A DNA stretch of 64,000 nucleotides from G965218495 sp965262785 (lineage in GTDB: Bacteria; Bacteroidota; Rhodothermia; Rhodothermales; Bin80): the NCBI GenBank assembly GCA_965262785.1, contig OZ253559.1, forward strand, positions 1,054,001-1,118,000. The letters are read 5' to 3'. The translations under genes were made by a program, and so were the position numbers. Of this stretch, positions 1 through 8,397 are shown piece after piece. The stretch's first letter is position 1, and each line of letters starts with the position of its first letter. Below the pieces are notes generated by a model. It was given only the letters and a program-made list of their open reading frames with translations. It made no database searches and had not been told where the DNA came from.

Positions 1-129
1 GTGCTACGCCGAACGATTCAAGGATTTCCTTGGCTTGGTACTCATGAACCTTCATGGCAAGCGGGGACTGTGCGAACAGTAGGAGTCGGCAAAGGTACAC
101 TTTCGCCGTTTCACTTGTTCGGACCTTGT

Positions 130-1206
130 GTGACTGTCATTGATCGCCACATTTTGCTGCGTGTGCTCCGGGCATATGTGCTCCTTATGGTCGCGCTGGT
201 GGTATTCTTCATCCTTTTGCACTACCTGGAATATGTAGACGACTTTCTGGATCGCAGAGCGCCGCTCAGTCAGCTTTATACGCACTACTACCCCAGCTAC
301 ATCCCGGAGATTGTTCGCCTCGTCTCGCCCCTGGCGCTGTTCTTGGCGGCTATCTACATCACGGGATCGCTGGCCCAGTCCTTGCAGCTGACTGCGCTGC
401 AGACGAATGGCGTATCGCTCTATCGCCTGTTCGTGCCGTATGCACTCTTGGGCGCGTGTGTTACCTCCGTGATGCTACTGTTCAATGGATATGTTGCGCC
501 AGTCACGAATCAGACCGTGCTGCGGTGGGATGCCCTGTACCTCAAGGACGCGCCCAAGCGACTTGACGTCAACGATATTCACCGCCAAAACAGTCCCGGC
601 AGCGTAGTGTCGGTTGGGTACTTCGATAGGAGTGGAGAGATTGCGCACCAGGTGGTGCTTCAGCGGTTCGACTACGACGGACACCTGCTGGAGCGCGTTG
701 ACGCGCAGCAAATGATGTGGAAGGACTCGCTCTGGCGCATCCCGTTTGCCACGGTACGCACGTTCGCGGGCGAAATCGAGCAGCGGCGAGAAGTTACGGA
801 TCTGGACACCATGCTTCTGGTGTACCCACGCGACCTGGCCCGTACGGAACGGGACGTCGAGGCCATGACGTTGCCTGTAGCGGCGCACTATGTCGACGCG
901 CTAAGGCGCAGTGGTGCCACCAACACCGGCCCTGCCGAAGTAGGCTACTACACCAAGTACACGTATCCGCTAGCGAATTTTGTCGTCGTGCTAATTGCGG
1001 TGCCGTTAGCGTTTCGGCGGCGGCGCGGCGGGCAGACCTTCCAGATAGGTTTCGGGCTGCTGTTTGCTTTCTGCTACCTGGCGGCCCAGAAGCTTACGGA
1101 GCCTTTCGGTTACTCGGGCGAGTTGCATCCTATTGCGACCGCCGTCCTACCACACGCGTTATTCGCGCTCTTGGCAGTTGCCATGATCATACGTGCACGC
1201 AAGTGA
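130..1206 (+). CDS. LptF/LptG-family permease (LPS export)
   Basis: Predicted inner-membrane permease of the YjgP/YjgQ (LptF/LptG) family, which with the LptB ATPase extracts lipopolysaccharide from the inner membrane toward the LptC/A bridge. The reading frame is open from base 1, but the family's typical N-terminus (T-V-I-D-R-H-I-L-L-R, then a long hydrophobic helix) begins at the GTG at 130, giving 358 residues, the usual length. A first helix, two further N-terminal helices (about residues 55-110), a hydrophilic periplasmic jellyroll-like middle and three C-terminal helices starting near the Y-T-K-Y-T-Y-P-L-A-N segment match the family plan. LptF and LptG cannot be told apart securely; the C-terminal half resembles LptG slightly more. 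No neighbour belongs to the pathway. Confidence 0.88.
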   Translation: MTVIDRHILLRVLRAYVLLMVALVVFFILLHYLEYVDDFLDRRAPLSQLYTHYYPSYIPEIVRLVSPLALFLAAIYITGSLAQSLQLTALQTNGVSLYRLFVPYALLGACVTSVMLLFNGYVAPVTNQTVLRWDALYLKDAPKRLDVNDIHRQNSPGSVVSVGYFDRSGEIAHQVVLQRFDYDGHLLERVDAQQMMWKDSLWRIPFATVRTFAGEIEQRREVTDLDTMLLVYPRDLARTERDVEAMTLPVAAHYVDALRRSGATNTGPAEVGYYTKYTYPLANFVVVLIAVPLAFRRRRGGQTFQIGFGLLFAFCYLAAQKLTEPFGYSGELHPIATAVLPHALFALLAVAMIIRARK

Positions 1207-1303
1207 AGCCACAGTGCTTCCTCGGCCGGCCGGCGGATCCCCGAGGATGTGGCCGGTGACTTCGGCGAAAGGTGGTACGGGGTACGGCGTAAGTCTCCTG
1301 TGG

Positions 1304-1630
1304 TTACGCCTCGCCGACGGTGCCGCCCCCGAACTGGATGGGCTGGTCCCGCACGGAGCGCTCCGGGACCGTGCCGTATGCCTTTTCGTAGCGTGCGATG
1401 TTGTCGCCCAGCGCCCGGAGGAAGCGCTTCGCATGCTGTGGCGTAACGATAATGCGGCTATGCACACGCGCTGATTTGATGCCTGGCATAATACGTATGA
1501 AGTCGAGGATGAACTCCTCCGGAGAATGCGCGATCATGACGAGGTTCGAGTACTCGCCGTCCGCGACGGATTCGGTCAGCTCTATGCTGCGTTGCCCCTC
1601 CTTGGGGTCAGGCGTTTCGTTTTCTGCCAT
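1304..1630 (-). CDS. DUF3467 protein
   Basis: Small soluble protein of 108 residues. The core S-V-A-D-G-E-Y-S-N-L-V-M-I followed by H-S-P-E-E-F and D-F-I-R-I-M-P-G, and then S-R-I-I-V-T-P-Q-H-A-K-R, is the diagnostic pattern of DUF3467, a small beta-rich family widespread in Bacteroidota and other phyla. Its function is not established. The ATG at 1630 fits the family start. It lies tail to tail with the LptF/G gene and 60 bp downstream of the synthase gene on the same strand, so it may be co-transcribed with that gene. Confidence 0.85.
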   Translation of the reverse strand: MAENETPDPKEGQRSIELTESVADGEYSNLVMIAHSPEEFILDFIRIMPGIKSARVHSRIIVTPQHAKRFLRALGDNIARYEKAYGTVPERSVRDQPIQFGGGTVGEA

Positions 1631-1690
1631 TGTGCCAGGGTATGTGGTTGAGGCTGTTTCCCGACTGTTCGGGTAGGTGCCTGCGACACG

Positions 1691-2677
1691 CTACAGCAGG
1701 TTGTGCATTCGCATCCAGTCGTCATTGTACGTTTTGCGAAGGTAACGAAAACCGCTGTCAGGCAAGATCACCACCGCCACGTTGTCCGAGGACAGCGTAG
1801 CCAGGTTTTCCCGCATCCACTGCAGCGCACCGGCCATCGCGAGCCCGCTGGACTGTCCGGCGAAGATGCCTTCTTCACGGGCTAGGCGCCGCGCCATCTG
1901 CATGGTCTGCTTATCGTTGACCCGGGTATAGTCATCTAGGAGGCCAAAGTCCATATTCTTTGCCATGATGTCTTCGCCGGCACCTTCGGTGAGGTAAGGT
2001 TGAATTTCGTTTGGGTCCACTTCTCCGGTGTGGAAATACTTGTGGTACAGCGACCCGTACGGGTCCACGCCGATGATCCTGACCGACGGGTTTTGCTCCT
2101 TCAGGTAGCGGGCAATGCCGGAGATGGTGCCTCCAGTGCCGGCTCCCGAAAACAGGTGAGTGATGCGCCCCTCGGTCTGCTGCCAGATCTCCGGTCCGGT
2201 GGTCAGGTAGTGTGCTTTGGTATTATCAAGGTTGTCATACTGATTCATGTAGTGCGAATCCGGTGTCTGCTGGGCCAGACGCCGGGCTACGCTGTAATAG
2301 GACCGCGGATCATCCGGCTCCACGTCATTCGGGCAGATGATCACTTTGGCGCCTAGTGCTTCCAGCACATCAATCTTTTCCTTACTCTGCTTGCTGGTGG
2401 TCGTACAGATGCATTTGTAGCCTTTGGCGATTGCTACGAGTGCGAGGCCGGCGCCGGTGTTGCCGCTGGTCCCTTCGATAATGGTTCCACCCGGCCTCAG
2501 GTCGCCGCGCGCCTCGGCCTCCTCCACCATAACCACGGCGATGCGATCTTTTAGGGAGGCTCCCGGGTTAAAAGACTCCACCTTGGCCAGGACGGTGCAG
2601 GGAAGTCCGGCCGACACCTGGTTGATCTGAATCAGGGGCGTGTTGCCTATCGCTCCCAGTACGTCTTTATACCACAT
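1691..2677 (-). CDS. PLP-dependent cysteine synthase / cystathionine beta-synthase
   Basis: Fold-type II pyridoxal-phosphate enzyme making cysteine from O-acetylserine or cystathionine from serine and homocysteine. The start is set at the ATG at 2677 because the family N-terminus (I-G-N-T-P-L-I) follows immediately; an upstream in-frame extension to 2818 has no family match. Visible landmarks are the PLP lysine in S-L-K-D-R (K43), the phosphate/substrate loop G-T-S-G-N-T-G (69-75) and the glycine-rich G-T-G-G-T-I-S-G loop. At 328 residues there is no room for C-terminal CBS regulatory domains, so it is catalytic-core only. Sequence alone does not separate the two activities; the N-terminal segment M-W-Y-K-D-V-L is more like cystathionine beta-synthase types. 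The gene is divergent from lon, with 179 bp between the starts. Confidence 0.88.
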   Translation of the reverse strand: MWYKDVLGAIGNTPLIQINQVSAGLPCTVLAKVESFNPGASLKDRIAVVMVEEAEARGDLRPGGTIIEGTSGNTGAGLALVAIAKGYKCICTTTSKQSKEKIDVLEALGAKVIICPNDVEPDDPRSYYSVARRLAQQTPDSHYMNQYDNLDNTKAHYLTTGPEIWQQTEGRITHLFSGAGTGGTISGIARYLKEQNPSVRIIGVDPYGSLYHKYFHTGEVDPNEIQPYLTEGAGEDIMAKNMDFGLLDDYTRVNDKQTMQMARRLAREEGIFAGQSSGLAMAGALQWMRENLATLSSDNVAVVILPDSGFRYLRKTYNDDWMRMHNLL

Positions 2678-2706
2678 GGCAAGATCGTGTGCTTTTGGCA
2701 AGGTGC

Positions 2707-2737
2707 ATTCTAACAACTCTGGCGCAATTTTGTGCAA
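2707..2737 (-). promoter_or_regulatory. Possible promoter for the synthase gene
   Basis: On the minus strand TTGCAC and TAGAAT are separated by 19 bases, with the -10-like box about 30 bp upstream of the ATG at 2677. This is a plausible sigma-70-type promoter in the lon/synthase divergent gap. It is seen by eye only, and no matching element was found for lon. Confidence 0.3.
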
Positions 2738-2856
2738 CGCGCCGTGTATGGTGCGAGTATTGCGACGAATCGCACAAAGTGGCAGACTATCGCCTTGGCT
2801 TGATTTTTGAAAGCGCATGGACTAAATCAATTCAATTCCATCATCCCAGACGCTAC

Positions 2857-5355
2857 ATGACGGACCGCCTGACTTTGGACTTTTTGCCAAACGAGGAAGT
2901 CGAACACAGCATTCCGCTGCCAACCGAGGAAGAAGAGCGGATGATGTACAAGTCTCCCGTTCCGGAGACTTTACCGGTTCTGGCCCTCCGCAACACGGTG
3001 CTGTTTCCCGGCGCAGTGCTGCCCATCACGGTCGGGCGCGAGGCCTCGTTACAGCTTGTCCAGGACGCGTTCGATGGGGACCGGAATATTGGCGTGGTGT
3101 CGCAGCGGAAGAGTGATACCGAAGACCCCACGCCGGAAGACCTTTACGCCATTGGTACGCTGGCGTCAATCATCAGGCTGATCACGATGCCCGATGGGTC
3201 CAAGAGTATCGTTATCCAGGCCAAGCGCCGTTTTAGGATCATCCAATTTGTCCAGGAGCAGCCGTACCTGCGGGCCAAGGTACTCCCAGTAGAAGAACTG
3301 ATCAGCGAAGAAGAGGAACTGGAGCTCAAGGCGCTGATCGACACTGTTAAGGAGCTGGCTAAAGTAATCGTTGGCATCTCACCCAACTTGCCCAACGAAG
3401 CCGCCCTGGCCATTGACAAGATCCAGTCACCTGCGTTTCTCATTGCCTTCATTGCCTCCAGCTCGGAAATCAAGGTATCCGTCAAGCAGGATATGCTGGA
3501 GACCGATTCGCTGGTAGAGCGTGCGAAGCTGATCATCGAGCACCTGCAGCGCGAAATCAAAGCGCTCAAGGTGTCGCAGGAGATCCGCTCGAAGATGAAA
3601 GACGAGGTCGATCAGCAGCAGCGGGAATTCTTCTTGCGGCAGCAGCTTAAAGCCATTCAGGAGGAGCTTGGAGAGGGTGACGGCTCCAGCGAACTAGCGG
3701 CGCTGCGTGAGCGCGCCGCGGAAAAGAAACTGCCGGAGCACGCCCAGGAAGCATTCGAACGGGAGATGAAGAAGCTGGAGCGCACCAATCCGGCCGCGCC
3801 CGATTTTGCCGTCACACGCAACTATGTGGACTGGATATTGGATCTGCCCTGGTCGGAGTACACGGAAGATCACCTGGACCTCGCCAACACCGAGAAGGTT
3901 CTTGACGAGGATCACTACGGATTGGAAAAGGTCAAGAAACGCATCGTGGAATATCTGGCGGTGCTCAAGCTAAAGGGCGACATGAAGGCGCCCATCCTGT
4001 GCTTTCATGGGCCACCGGGGGTCGGCAAGACCAGTCTCGGCAAGAGTATTGCCCGTGCGCTAGGCCGCAAATTCGCGCGCATGAGCCTGGGTGGCGTCCG
4101 CGATGAGGCGGAGATCCGCGGCCACCGCCGAACCTATATCGGTGCTTTGCCCGGCCGGATCCTGCAGGGGCTGAAGAAGGCGGGATCCAGCAACCCGGTC
4201 TTTATGCTGGATGAGATTGACAAGGTTGGTGCATCCTGGCGCGGGGATCCGTCCAGTGCACTGCTGGAGGTGCTGGACCCGGAGCAGAATATCGCTTTCA
4301 GCGATCACTACCTAGAGCTTGACTTCGATCTGTCCAAGGTCCTCTTTATCGCGACGGGCAACTTCCTGGAGAGAATCCCTGCCCCTCTGCGTGACCGTAT
4401 GGAGCTTATCGAGCTCACCGGCTATTCACAGGACGAGAAGCTCCGGATCGCCAAGGGCTACCTGGTTCCGCGCCAGATTGAGCGCAACGGCCTGACGCCG
4501 GAGCAACTTGCCATAAGCGATGAGGCCGTCAGTGCCATGATCGACGGGTACACGCGAGAGTCAGGCGTGCGGCAATTGGAGCGCACCATAGGCGGGGTGG
4601 CCCGTGGCGTCGCCAAAAAGGTGGCTGCCGAAGAAGTGGACAAGGCCGAAGTGGGGCAGGCGGATTTGGAAGACTACTTAGGCGGGCGCAAGTACTTTAG
4701 CGAGGTGGCCGAGCGCACCGAGGTGCCGGGTGTCGCAACCGGTTTGGCTTGGACCCCGGTAGGCGGTGACATATTGTTTGTAGAGGCTTCGGTGTCCCCG
4801 GGATCCGGAAAGCTTCTACTCACCGGGCAGCTCGGCGATGTCATGAAAGAGTCAGCGCATGCTGCGCTGAGCTACGTAAAGGCGAACGCACAGGAGCTGA
4901 ACATTCCGGCGAGCGCCTTCAAGCACTGGGACTTGCACGTGCATGTTCCCTCAGGCGCCGTGCCCAAAGATGGACCCAGTGCCGGTGTGGCCCTGCTTTC
5001 GGCGCTGGTATCCATATACACGCAGCGCCGCGTTAAGCACGATGTAGCCATGACGGGCGAGGTCACGCTACGTGGGCTGGTGCTGCCCGTGGGAGGCATC
5101 AAAGAAAAAGTGCTTGCGGCCAAGCGTGCCGGCATCAAGCAGGTGCTTTTGCCCCATAAGAATGAAAAGGATATCAAGGAGATACGTGGCGATGCCCTAA
5201 ACGGGCTTGAGGTAGCGTATATCAAACGGATGGACCAGGTGGTGCACTGTAACTTGGAGGAAACGCCGATTCGGGATCCAGCGAAGCTTTTTGCCTCGGC
5301 AGTCCCGCGCAACACCAATGGCCGGGTCGAAGAAACGGAGGTTTTCGAGTCCTAG
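2857..5355 (+). CDS. lon: ATP-dependent Lon protease
   Basis: Cytosolic AAA+ serine protease for misfolded and short-lived regulatory proteins. The start is the ATG at 2857 (832 residues, normal for LonA); the frame continues upstream but the earlier codons do not look like Lon. In order: N-terminal substrate-binding LON domain beginning near P-V-L-A-L-R-N-T-V-L-F-P-G, a charged coiled-coil stretch (about 220-330), Walker A G-P-P-G-V-G-K-T-S (about 385), Walker B F-M-L-D-E-I-D (about 449), and the proteolytic domain with catalytic Ser708 in G-P-S-A-G-V and Lys751 in K-E-K-V-L. All catalytic residues are present. The stop overlaps by 3 bases the stop of the convergent small gene that ends at 5352. 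No CIRCE-type heat-shock operator was seen upstream. Confidence 0.97.
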   Translation: MTDRLTLDFLPNEEVEHSIPLPTEEEERMMYKSPVPETLPVLALRNTVLFPGAVLPITVGREASLQLVQDAFDGDRNIGVVSQRKSDTEDPTPEDLYAIGTLASIIRLITMPDGSKSIVIQAKRRFRIIQFVQEQPYLRAKVLPVEELISEEEELELKALIDTVKELAKVIVGISPNLPNEAALAIDKIQSPAFLIAFIASSSEIKVSVKQDMLETDSLVERAKLIIEHLQREIKALKVSQEIRSKMKDEVDQQQREFFLRQQLKAIQEELGEGDGSSELAALRERAAEKKLPEHAQEAFEREMKKLERTNPAAPDFAVTRNYVDWILDLPWSEYTEDHLDLANTEKVLDEDHYGLEKVKKRIVEYLAVLKLKGDMKAPILCFHGPPGVGKTSLGKSIARALGRKFARMSLGGVRDEAEIRGHRRTYIGALPGRILQGLKKAGSSNPVFMLDEIDKVGASWRGDPSSALLEVLDPEQNIAFSDHYLELDFDLSKVLFIATGNFLERIPAPLRDRMELIELTGYSQDEKLRIAKGYLVPRQIERNGLTPEQLAISDEAVSAMIDGYTRESGVRQLERTIGGVARGVAKKVAAEEVDKAEVGQADLEDYLGGRKYFSEVAERTEVPGVATGLAWTPVGGDILFVEASVSPGSGKLLLTGQLGDVMKESAHAALSYVKANAQELNIPASAFKHWDLHVHVPSGAVPKDGPSAGVALLSALVSIYTQRRVKHDVAMTGEVTLRGLVLPVGGIKEKVLAAKRAGIKQVLLPHKNEKDIKEIRGDALNGLEVAYIKRMDQVVHCNLEETPIRDPAKLFASAVPRNTNGRVEETEVFES

Positions 5356-5591
5356 CCGGCAGGCGGAATGTGCTCCTTGCCACGTGAATCCGACGCGCCG
5401 TTTTTCGGGGTGCGATTCAGCCCTTCGAGAAAGGCCTGCCTGGTATCGATGGCGACGCGGCCGACGCGCCGCACCGAGGATTCTACCACGCGGGTGCCCA
5501 GGTGCACGGCCGCACCTGCGAGCCACACAGCTTGACCCAAGGGGGTCAGCTGATCGTATTGGACAATCTTCCGCCTCTTTTCTGAATCCAT
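5352..5591 (-). CDS. Small conserved-looking basic protein
   Basis: A 79-residue protein starting M-D-S-E-K-R-R-K-I-V-Q-Y-D-Q-L-T-P-L-G-Q, with an amphipathic helical middle (A-V-W-L-A-G-A-A-V-H-L-G-T-R-V-V-E) and a basic tail. The start at 5591 was chosen because the longer frame to 5912 antisenses the next gene. It lies 32 bp downstream of another small gene on the same strand, suggesting a two-gene operon. The middle helix has the periodic small/hydrophobic pattern of phasin-like or membrane-surface helices, but no family was recognised. Confidence 0.55.
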   Translation of the reverse strand: MDSEKRRKIVQYDQLTPLGQAVWLAGAAVHLGTRVVESSVRRVGRVAIDTRQAFLEGLNRTPKNGASDSRGKEHIPPAG

Positions 5592-5623
5592 GCGGTTGCT
5601 GGTGGCGCGGACAAGGGTGCGCA

Positions 5624-5857
5624 CTAGGCGTCTTCGGACTCCGACGCAGTGTCCGCGTTGTCGGCTTTGCTCTTTGCTGCGCCGAAAATAGTTGCGCAGT
5701 CGTGCTCGATAGTTTCCGCGGCCATTTCTAGTGCGCGCGCGATGGTATTCACGGACTCCTTGACCAAAAATGCCACGCGACCGTTCATGTCCAGGTCGTT
5801 GAACGCTTGCCGCGCTTGATCGTACGTATTGCCTTGAGATTTGTCCTGGTCTTCCAT
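5624..5857 (-). CDS. Small acidic helical protein, function unknown
   Basis: A 77-residue acidic protein. Its middle (about 20-60) reads as one long amphipathic helix with alternating acidic and aliphatic residues (F-N-D-L-D-M-N-G-R-V-A-F-L-V-K-E then T-I-A-R-A-L-E-M-A-A-E-T-I), ending in an acidic tail. This resembles small phasin-like or scaffold proteins, but no firm family match was recognised. It is probably co-transcribed with the next gene (5352-5591); the pair could form a hetero-complex (inference from opposite charge and adjacency). It is divergent from rsgA, with a 63-bp gap. Confidence 0.6.
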   Translation of the reverse strand: MEDQDKSQGNTYDQARQAFNDLDMNGRVAFLVKESVNTIARALEMAAETIEHDCATIFGAAKSKADNADTASESEDA

Positions 5858-5920
5858 AACTACTCGTCGGTATTCGTGTTCTTAACAGCGTAGACGAAGC
5901 CGCAACAAACAAGTTTCATC

Positions 5921-6895
5921 GTGGACCTGTACCCGCCAGTGCCGGCTGCCTCGGCCAAAGACGTTGAAGGCGTGGTTATCCGCTCCACCGGGAGCTGGGT
6001 GCACGTAAAGGCCGGTAACGAGGTTGTGCGTTCCCGCGTACGGGGGCGGTTTCGGCTGCGTGGTCGCGGGCCGACCAATCCCGTTGCGGTGGGTGATAAC
6101 GTGTCCGTGCGCATCGACAAGGATGGAACGGGCTATATCACGCAAGTTCACGAGCGTGCCAACCACCTCACCCGCCGGGCGGCCGGCCGCCGTGTCGGTC
6201 GGGAGCAGGTCTTGGTGTCCAATGTAGATCAGGCATGGATTATCCAATCCGTTTTGCTGCCCAAGCCCAACCCTGGCCTCATGGACCGCGTTCTGGTTGC
6301 CGCAGAAGCCCAGGAAATCAGGGCCGGCATCGTATTCAACAAAATGGATTTGTCCGACGCCGGGCTGCGGAGCCATGTATTGACACTGCAGCGCCGCTAC
6401 ATGCAGCTGGGCTACCCGGTTGTTCTCACCAGCGCCGCCACCGGCGAAGGAGTTGCTGCGCTTCGTGCGGCGCTAGTTGGCCAAATCACCATATTTACGG
6501 GACCCTCCGGCGTGGGCAAGTCCACGCTTCTTAATGTGCTGGAGCCGGGGCTAACTCTTCGTACCGGAAGGGTAAGCCTGAAGACGCGCAAGGGGCGCCA
6601 CACTACTGCGAACGCGGAGTTGTTTCTTCTTACTGGCGGCGGTGGCGTGGTGGATACGCCCGGCATTCGCGAGTTTGGGGTGCTGAATATGGAGCCGTGG
6701 GAGCTTTCGCACCATTTCCCTGAGTTCCGCCCCTATCTGGCGCGCTGCCGCTTTCGGGCCTGTACGCACGATCATGAGCCGGGGTGCAGTGTGAAGGAGG
6801 CCTACACGGCTCAAGCGATCACCGAAGAGCGCTATCATAGCTACCTGAATATTCTGCTTTCCATCCACAACGGCGAGGCGGACGTTGGCCGCTAA
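5921..6895 (+). CDS. rsgA: Ribosome small-subunit-dependent GTPase A
   Basis: Circularly permuted GTPase (RsgA/YjeQ) that acts in late 30S subunit maturation. The 324 residues show an N-terminal OB fold (about 10-75), then G4-like N-K-M-D, G1 Walker A G-P-S-G-V-G-K-S-T at about 194, G3 D-T-P-G, and the C-terminal zinc site C276, C281, H283 and C288 in C-R-F-R-A-C-T-H-D-H-E-P-G-C. The permuted order G4-G1-G3 and the zinc knuckle are diagnostic. The start is a GTG; no strong ribosome-binding site is visible. The next gene begins 5 bp after its stop. Confidence 0.95.
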   Translation: MDLYPPVPAASAKDVEGVVIRSTGSWVHVKAGNEVVRSRVRGRFRLRGRGPTNPVAVGDNVSVRIDKDGTGYITQVHERANHLTRRAAGRRVGREQVLVSNVDQAWIIQSVLLPKPNPGLMDRVLVAAEAQEIRAGIVFNKMDLSDAGLRSHVLTLQRRYMQLGYPVVLTSAATGEGVAALRAALVGQITIFTGPSGVGKSTLLNVLEPGLTLRTGRVSLKTRKGRHTTANAELFLLTGGGGVVDTPGIREFGVLNMEPWELSHHFPEFRPYLARCRFRACTHDHEPGCSVKEAYTAQAITEERYHSYLNILLSIHNGEADVGR

Positions 6896-6899
6896 CTCA

Positions 6900-8390
6900 A
6901 TGCTGCCGTGCGCACTGTTAGCAGCAAAGCTCGTGATGCTTGCAGGGATCTTGCCAGGTACGGCCTGGGGTCAGGTGCATCGCCTGGCACCGGCGGGCAG
7001 CCTGTCCTTTGGCTCTGCGGTCAGTGCCAGTGATGATCGAGTCGCCGTCGGCGCGCCGGAGGAGGGGGCGGGCGCCGGTGCTGTCTACGTGTACGCGTTC
7101 GACATGGCGACCGGCTGGACGGAAGAAGCGCGCTTTGGTGGCAGTCAGCACGAGGCCCTTGGGCGCAGCGTGGCGTTGCATGATCGATATCTCTTGGTGG
7201 GCGCGCCCGGTGGCGGGAATGTCGCCGGCGGCACGGCGTACATTTTTCGGCGCGACAGCGTTGCCTGGCAGCAGGTGGCGCAGCTGGAGGCTCCAAATTC
7301 AGCGCAGGGCGATGCTTTTGGTGCAGCAGTGGCCTTGCTGAATATCTATGTGTTCGTTGGAGCCCCGCGGCGCACAGTGGGCGCACCGGATGCAGGCATG
7401 GTATATGTTTTTGAGCAGTCCGGTCAGGACCAGTGGGGCTTCACGCAGGCGCTTACAAGTTCCGACGGTGGCAGCCTTTTCGGCAGTGCTGTCGCGCTCG
7501 AGAGTGAGCTTGCTCTTATTGGGGCACCGCATGCCGATGAGCCACGTGGTCAGGCTGCGGGCAAAGCATACATATACGCGCGCACGGGTGGATCCACCTG
7601 GGCTGAACGGGCTACGCTGGTAGCCGGGGATGCACGCACGGAAAGTGGCTTCGGCGCAGCGGTGTCGATTGATTCACACGACCTGACGGGAGCGCATACC
7701 GTCTTCGTGGGCGCACCGTCGGCTGGACCGCTGAAGGCCGGCGCAGCGTACCTCTTTACAGAGACTGGCGGCATGTGGATCCAACGCGCCCGGTACGAAC
7801 CCGCGATGCGCACAGCAGGCGACCGCGTTGGGCATGCAGTGGTGCTGGATGAGGACAACTTCCTGGTAGGGATGCCAGGAAGGGACGCAGGTGCGGGTGT
7901 CAGCGTAGCGCTTGCCGTTGATACCACCGCGTACGCGTGGCAGGAGCGGGCATGGCACGAAGCGCCGCAGCGACAGGTGGCCGCCAGCTTTGCATACGCA
8001 ATGGCCATGAGCAGGCGGTTTGTTGTCGTGGGGGCGCCGGGTGAGGCGAAGACAGACTCCACATCCGGTGCCGCGTACGTGTACGCGCGACCGGTAGCGC
8101 TCACGCGCGAACGCGCGCCAGCAGAGACCCGCAAAAGATTGGTCAGCTATCCCAACCCGTTTAGAGATGTCGTGACCATAACCCTTGGCGGCAGGTACGA
8201 TGTGCAGCCAACCCTAGAAGTGTATGACACGCTGGGCCGACGGGTTGCTGTACTACGTGCATCGGAGCTCCCAGGTGGCAAGCACGAAGTGGTGTGGAGG
8301 CCTCAGGGAGGATTACCGAACGGCGTCTACGCCGCAGTGGTGCGCGGCGGTACCAGCCATGCGCTCCATCTGATGACGCGTGTTCGGTGA
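6900..8390 (+). CDS. Secreted FG-GAP repeat protein with Por/T9SS-type C-terminal tail
   Basis: Exported protein of 496 residues with an N-terminal signal peptide (hydrophobic segment ending T-A-W-G-Q). The body is a string of about seven repeats of roughly 55 residues. Each carries a turn like V-A-V-G-A-P, L-V-G-A-P-G-G or V-F-V-G-A-P, an acidic loop, and an A-Y-V-Y or A-Y-I-Y strand: FG-GAP/integrin-alpha-like blades that probably form a seven-bladed propeller. The last 80 residues (S-Y-P-N-P-F, then V-Y-D-T-L-G-R-R-V, then L-P-N-G-V-Y) are the typical sorting domain of the type IX secretion system or a FlgD-like Ig tail. The start is set at the ATG at 6900. It is probably surface-exposed or released; binding partner unknown. 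Confidence 0.85.
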   Translation: MLPCALLAAKLVMLAGILPGTAWGQVHRLAPAGSLSFGSAVSASDDRVAVGAPEEGAGAGAVYVYAFDMATGWTEEARFGGSQHEALGRSVALHDRYLLVGAPGGGNVAGGTAYIFRRDSVAWQQVAQLEAPNSAQGDAFGAAVALLNIYVFVGAPRRTVGAPDAGMVYVFEQSGQDQWGFTQALTSSDGGSLFGSAVALESELALIGAPHADEPRGQAAGKAYIYARTGGSTWAERATLVAGDARTESGFGAAVSIDSHDLTGAHTVFVGAPSAGPLKAGAAYLFTETGGMWIQRARYEPAMRTAGDRVGHAVVLDEDNFLVGMPGRDAGAGVSVALAVDTTAYAWQERAWHEAPQRQVAASFAYAMAMSRRFVVVGAPGEAKTDSTSGAAYVYARPVALTRERAPAETRKRLVSYPNPFRDVVTITLGGRYDVQPTLEVYDTLGRRVAVLRASELPGGKHEVVWRPQGGLPNGVYAAVVRGGTSHALHLMTRVR

Positions 8391-8397
8391 GGATTTG

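Noticed and set aside
1..129. Extended N-terminus of the LptF/G gene from base 1
   Set aside because: The family N-terminus and first membrane helix begin at the GTG at 130; the upstream codons do not resemble the family.
1207..1260. Hairpin CCTCGG...CCGAGG after the LptF/G stop as a terminator
   Set aside because: Short stem, large loop and no T-tract.
7550..8134. 194-codon frame opposite the FG-GAP protein
   Set aside because: Ala/Ser/Arg-rich antisense shadow of the repeat region.
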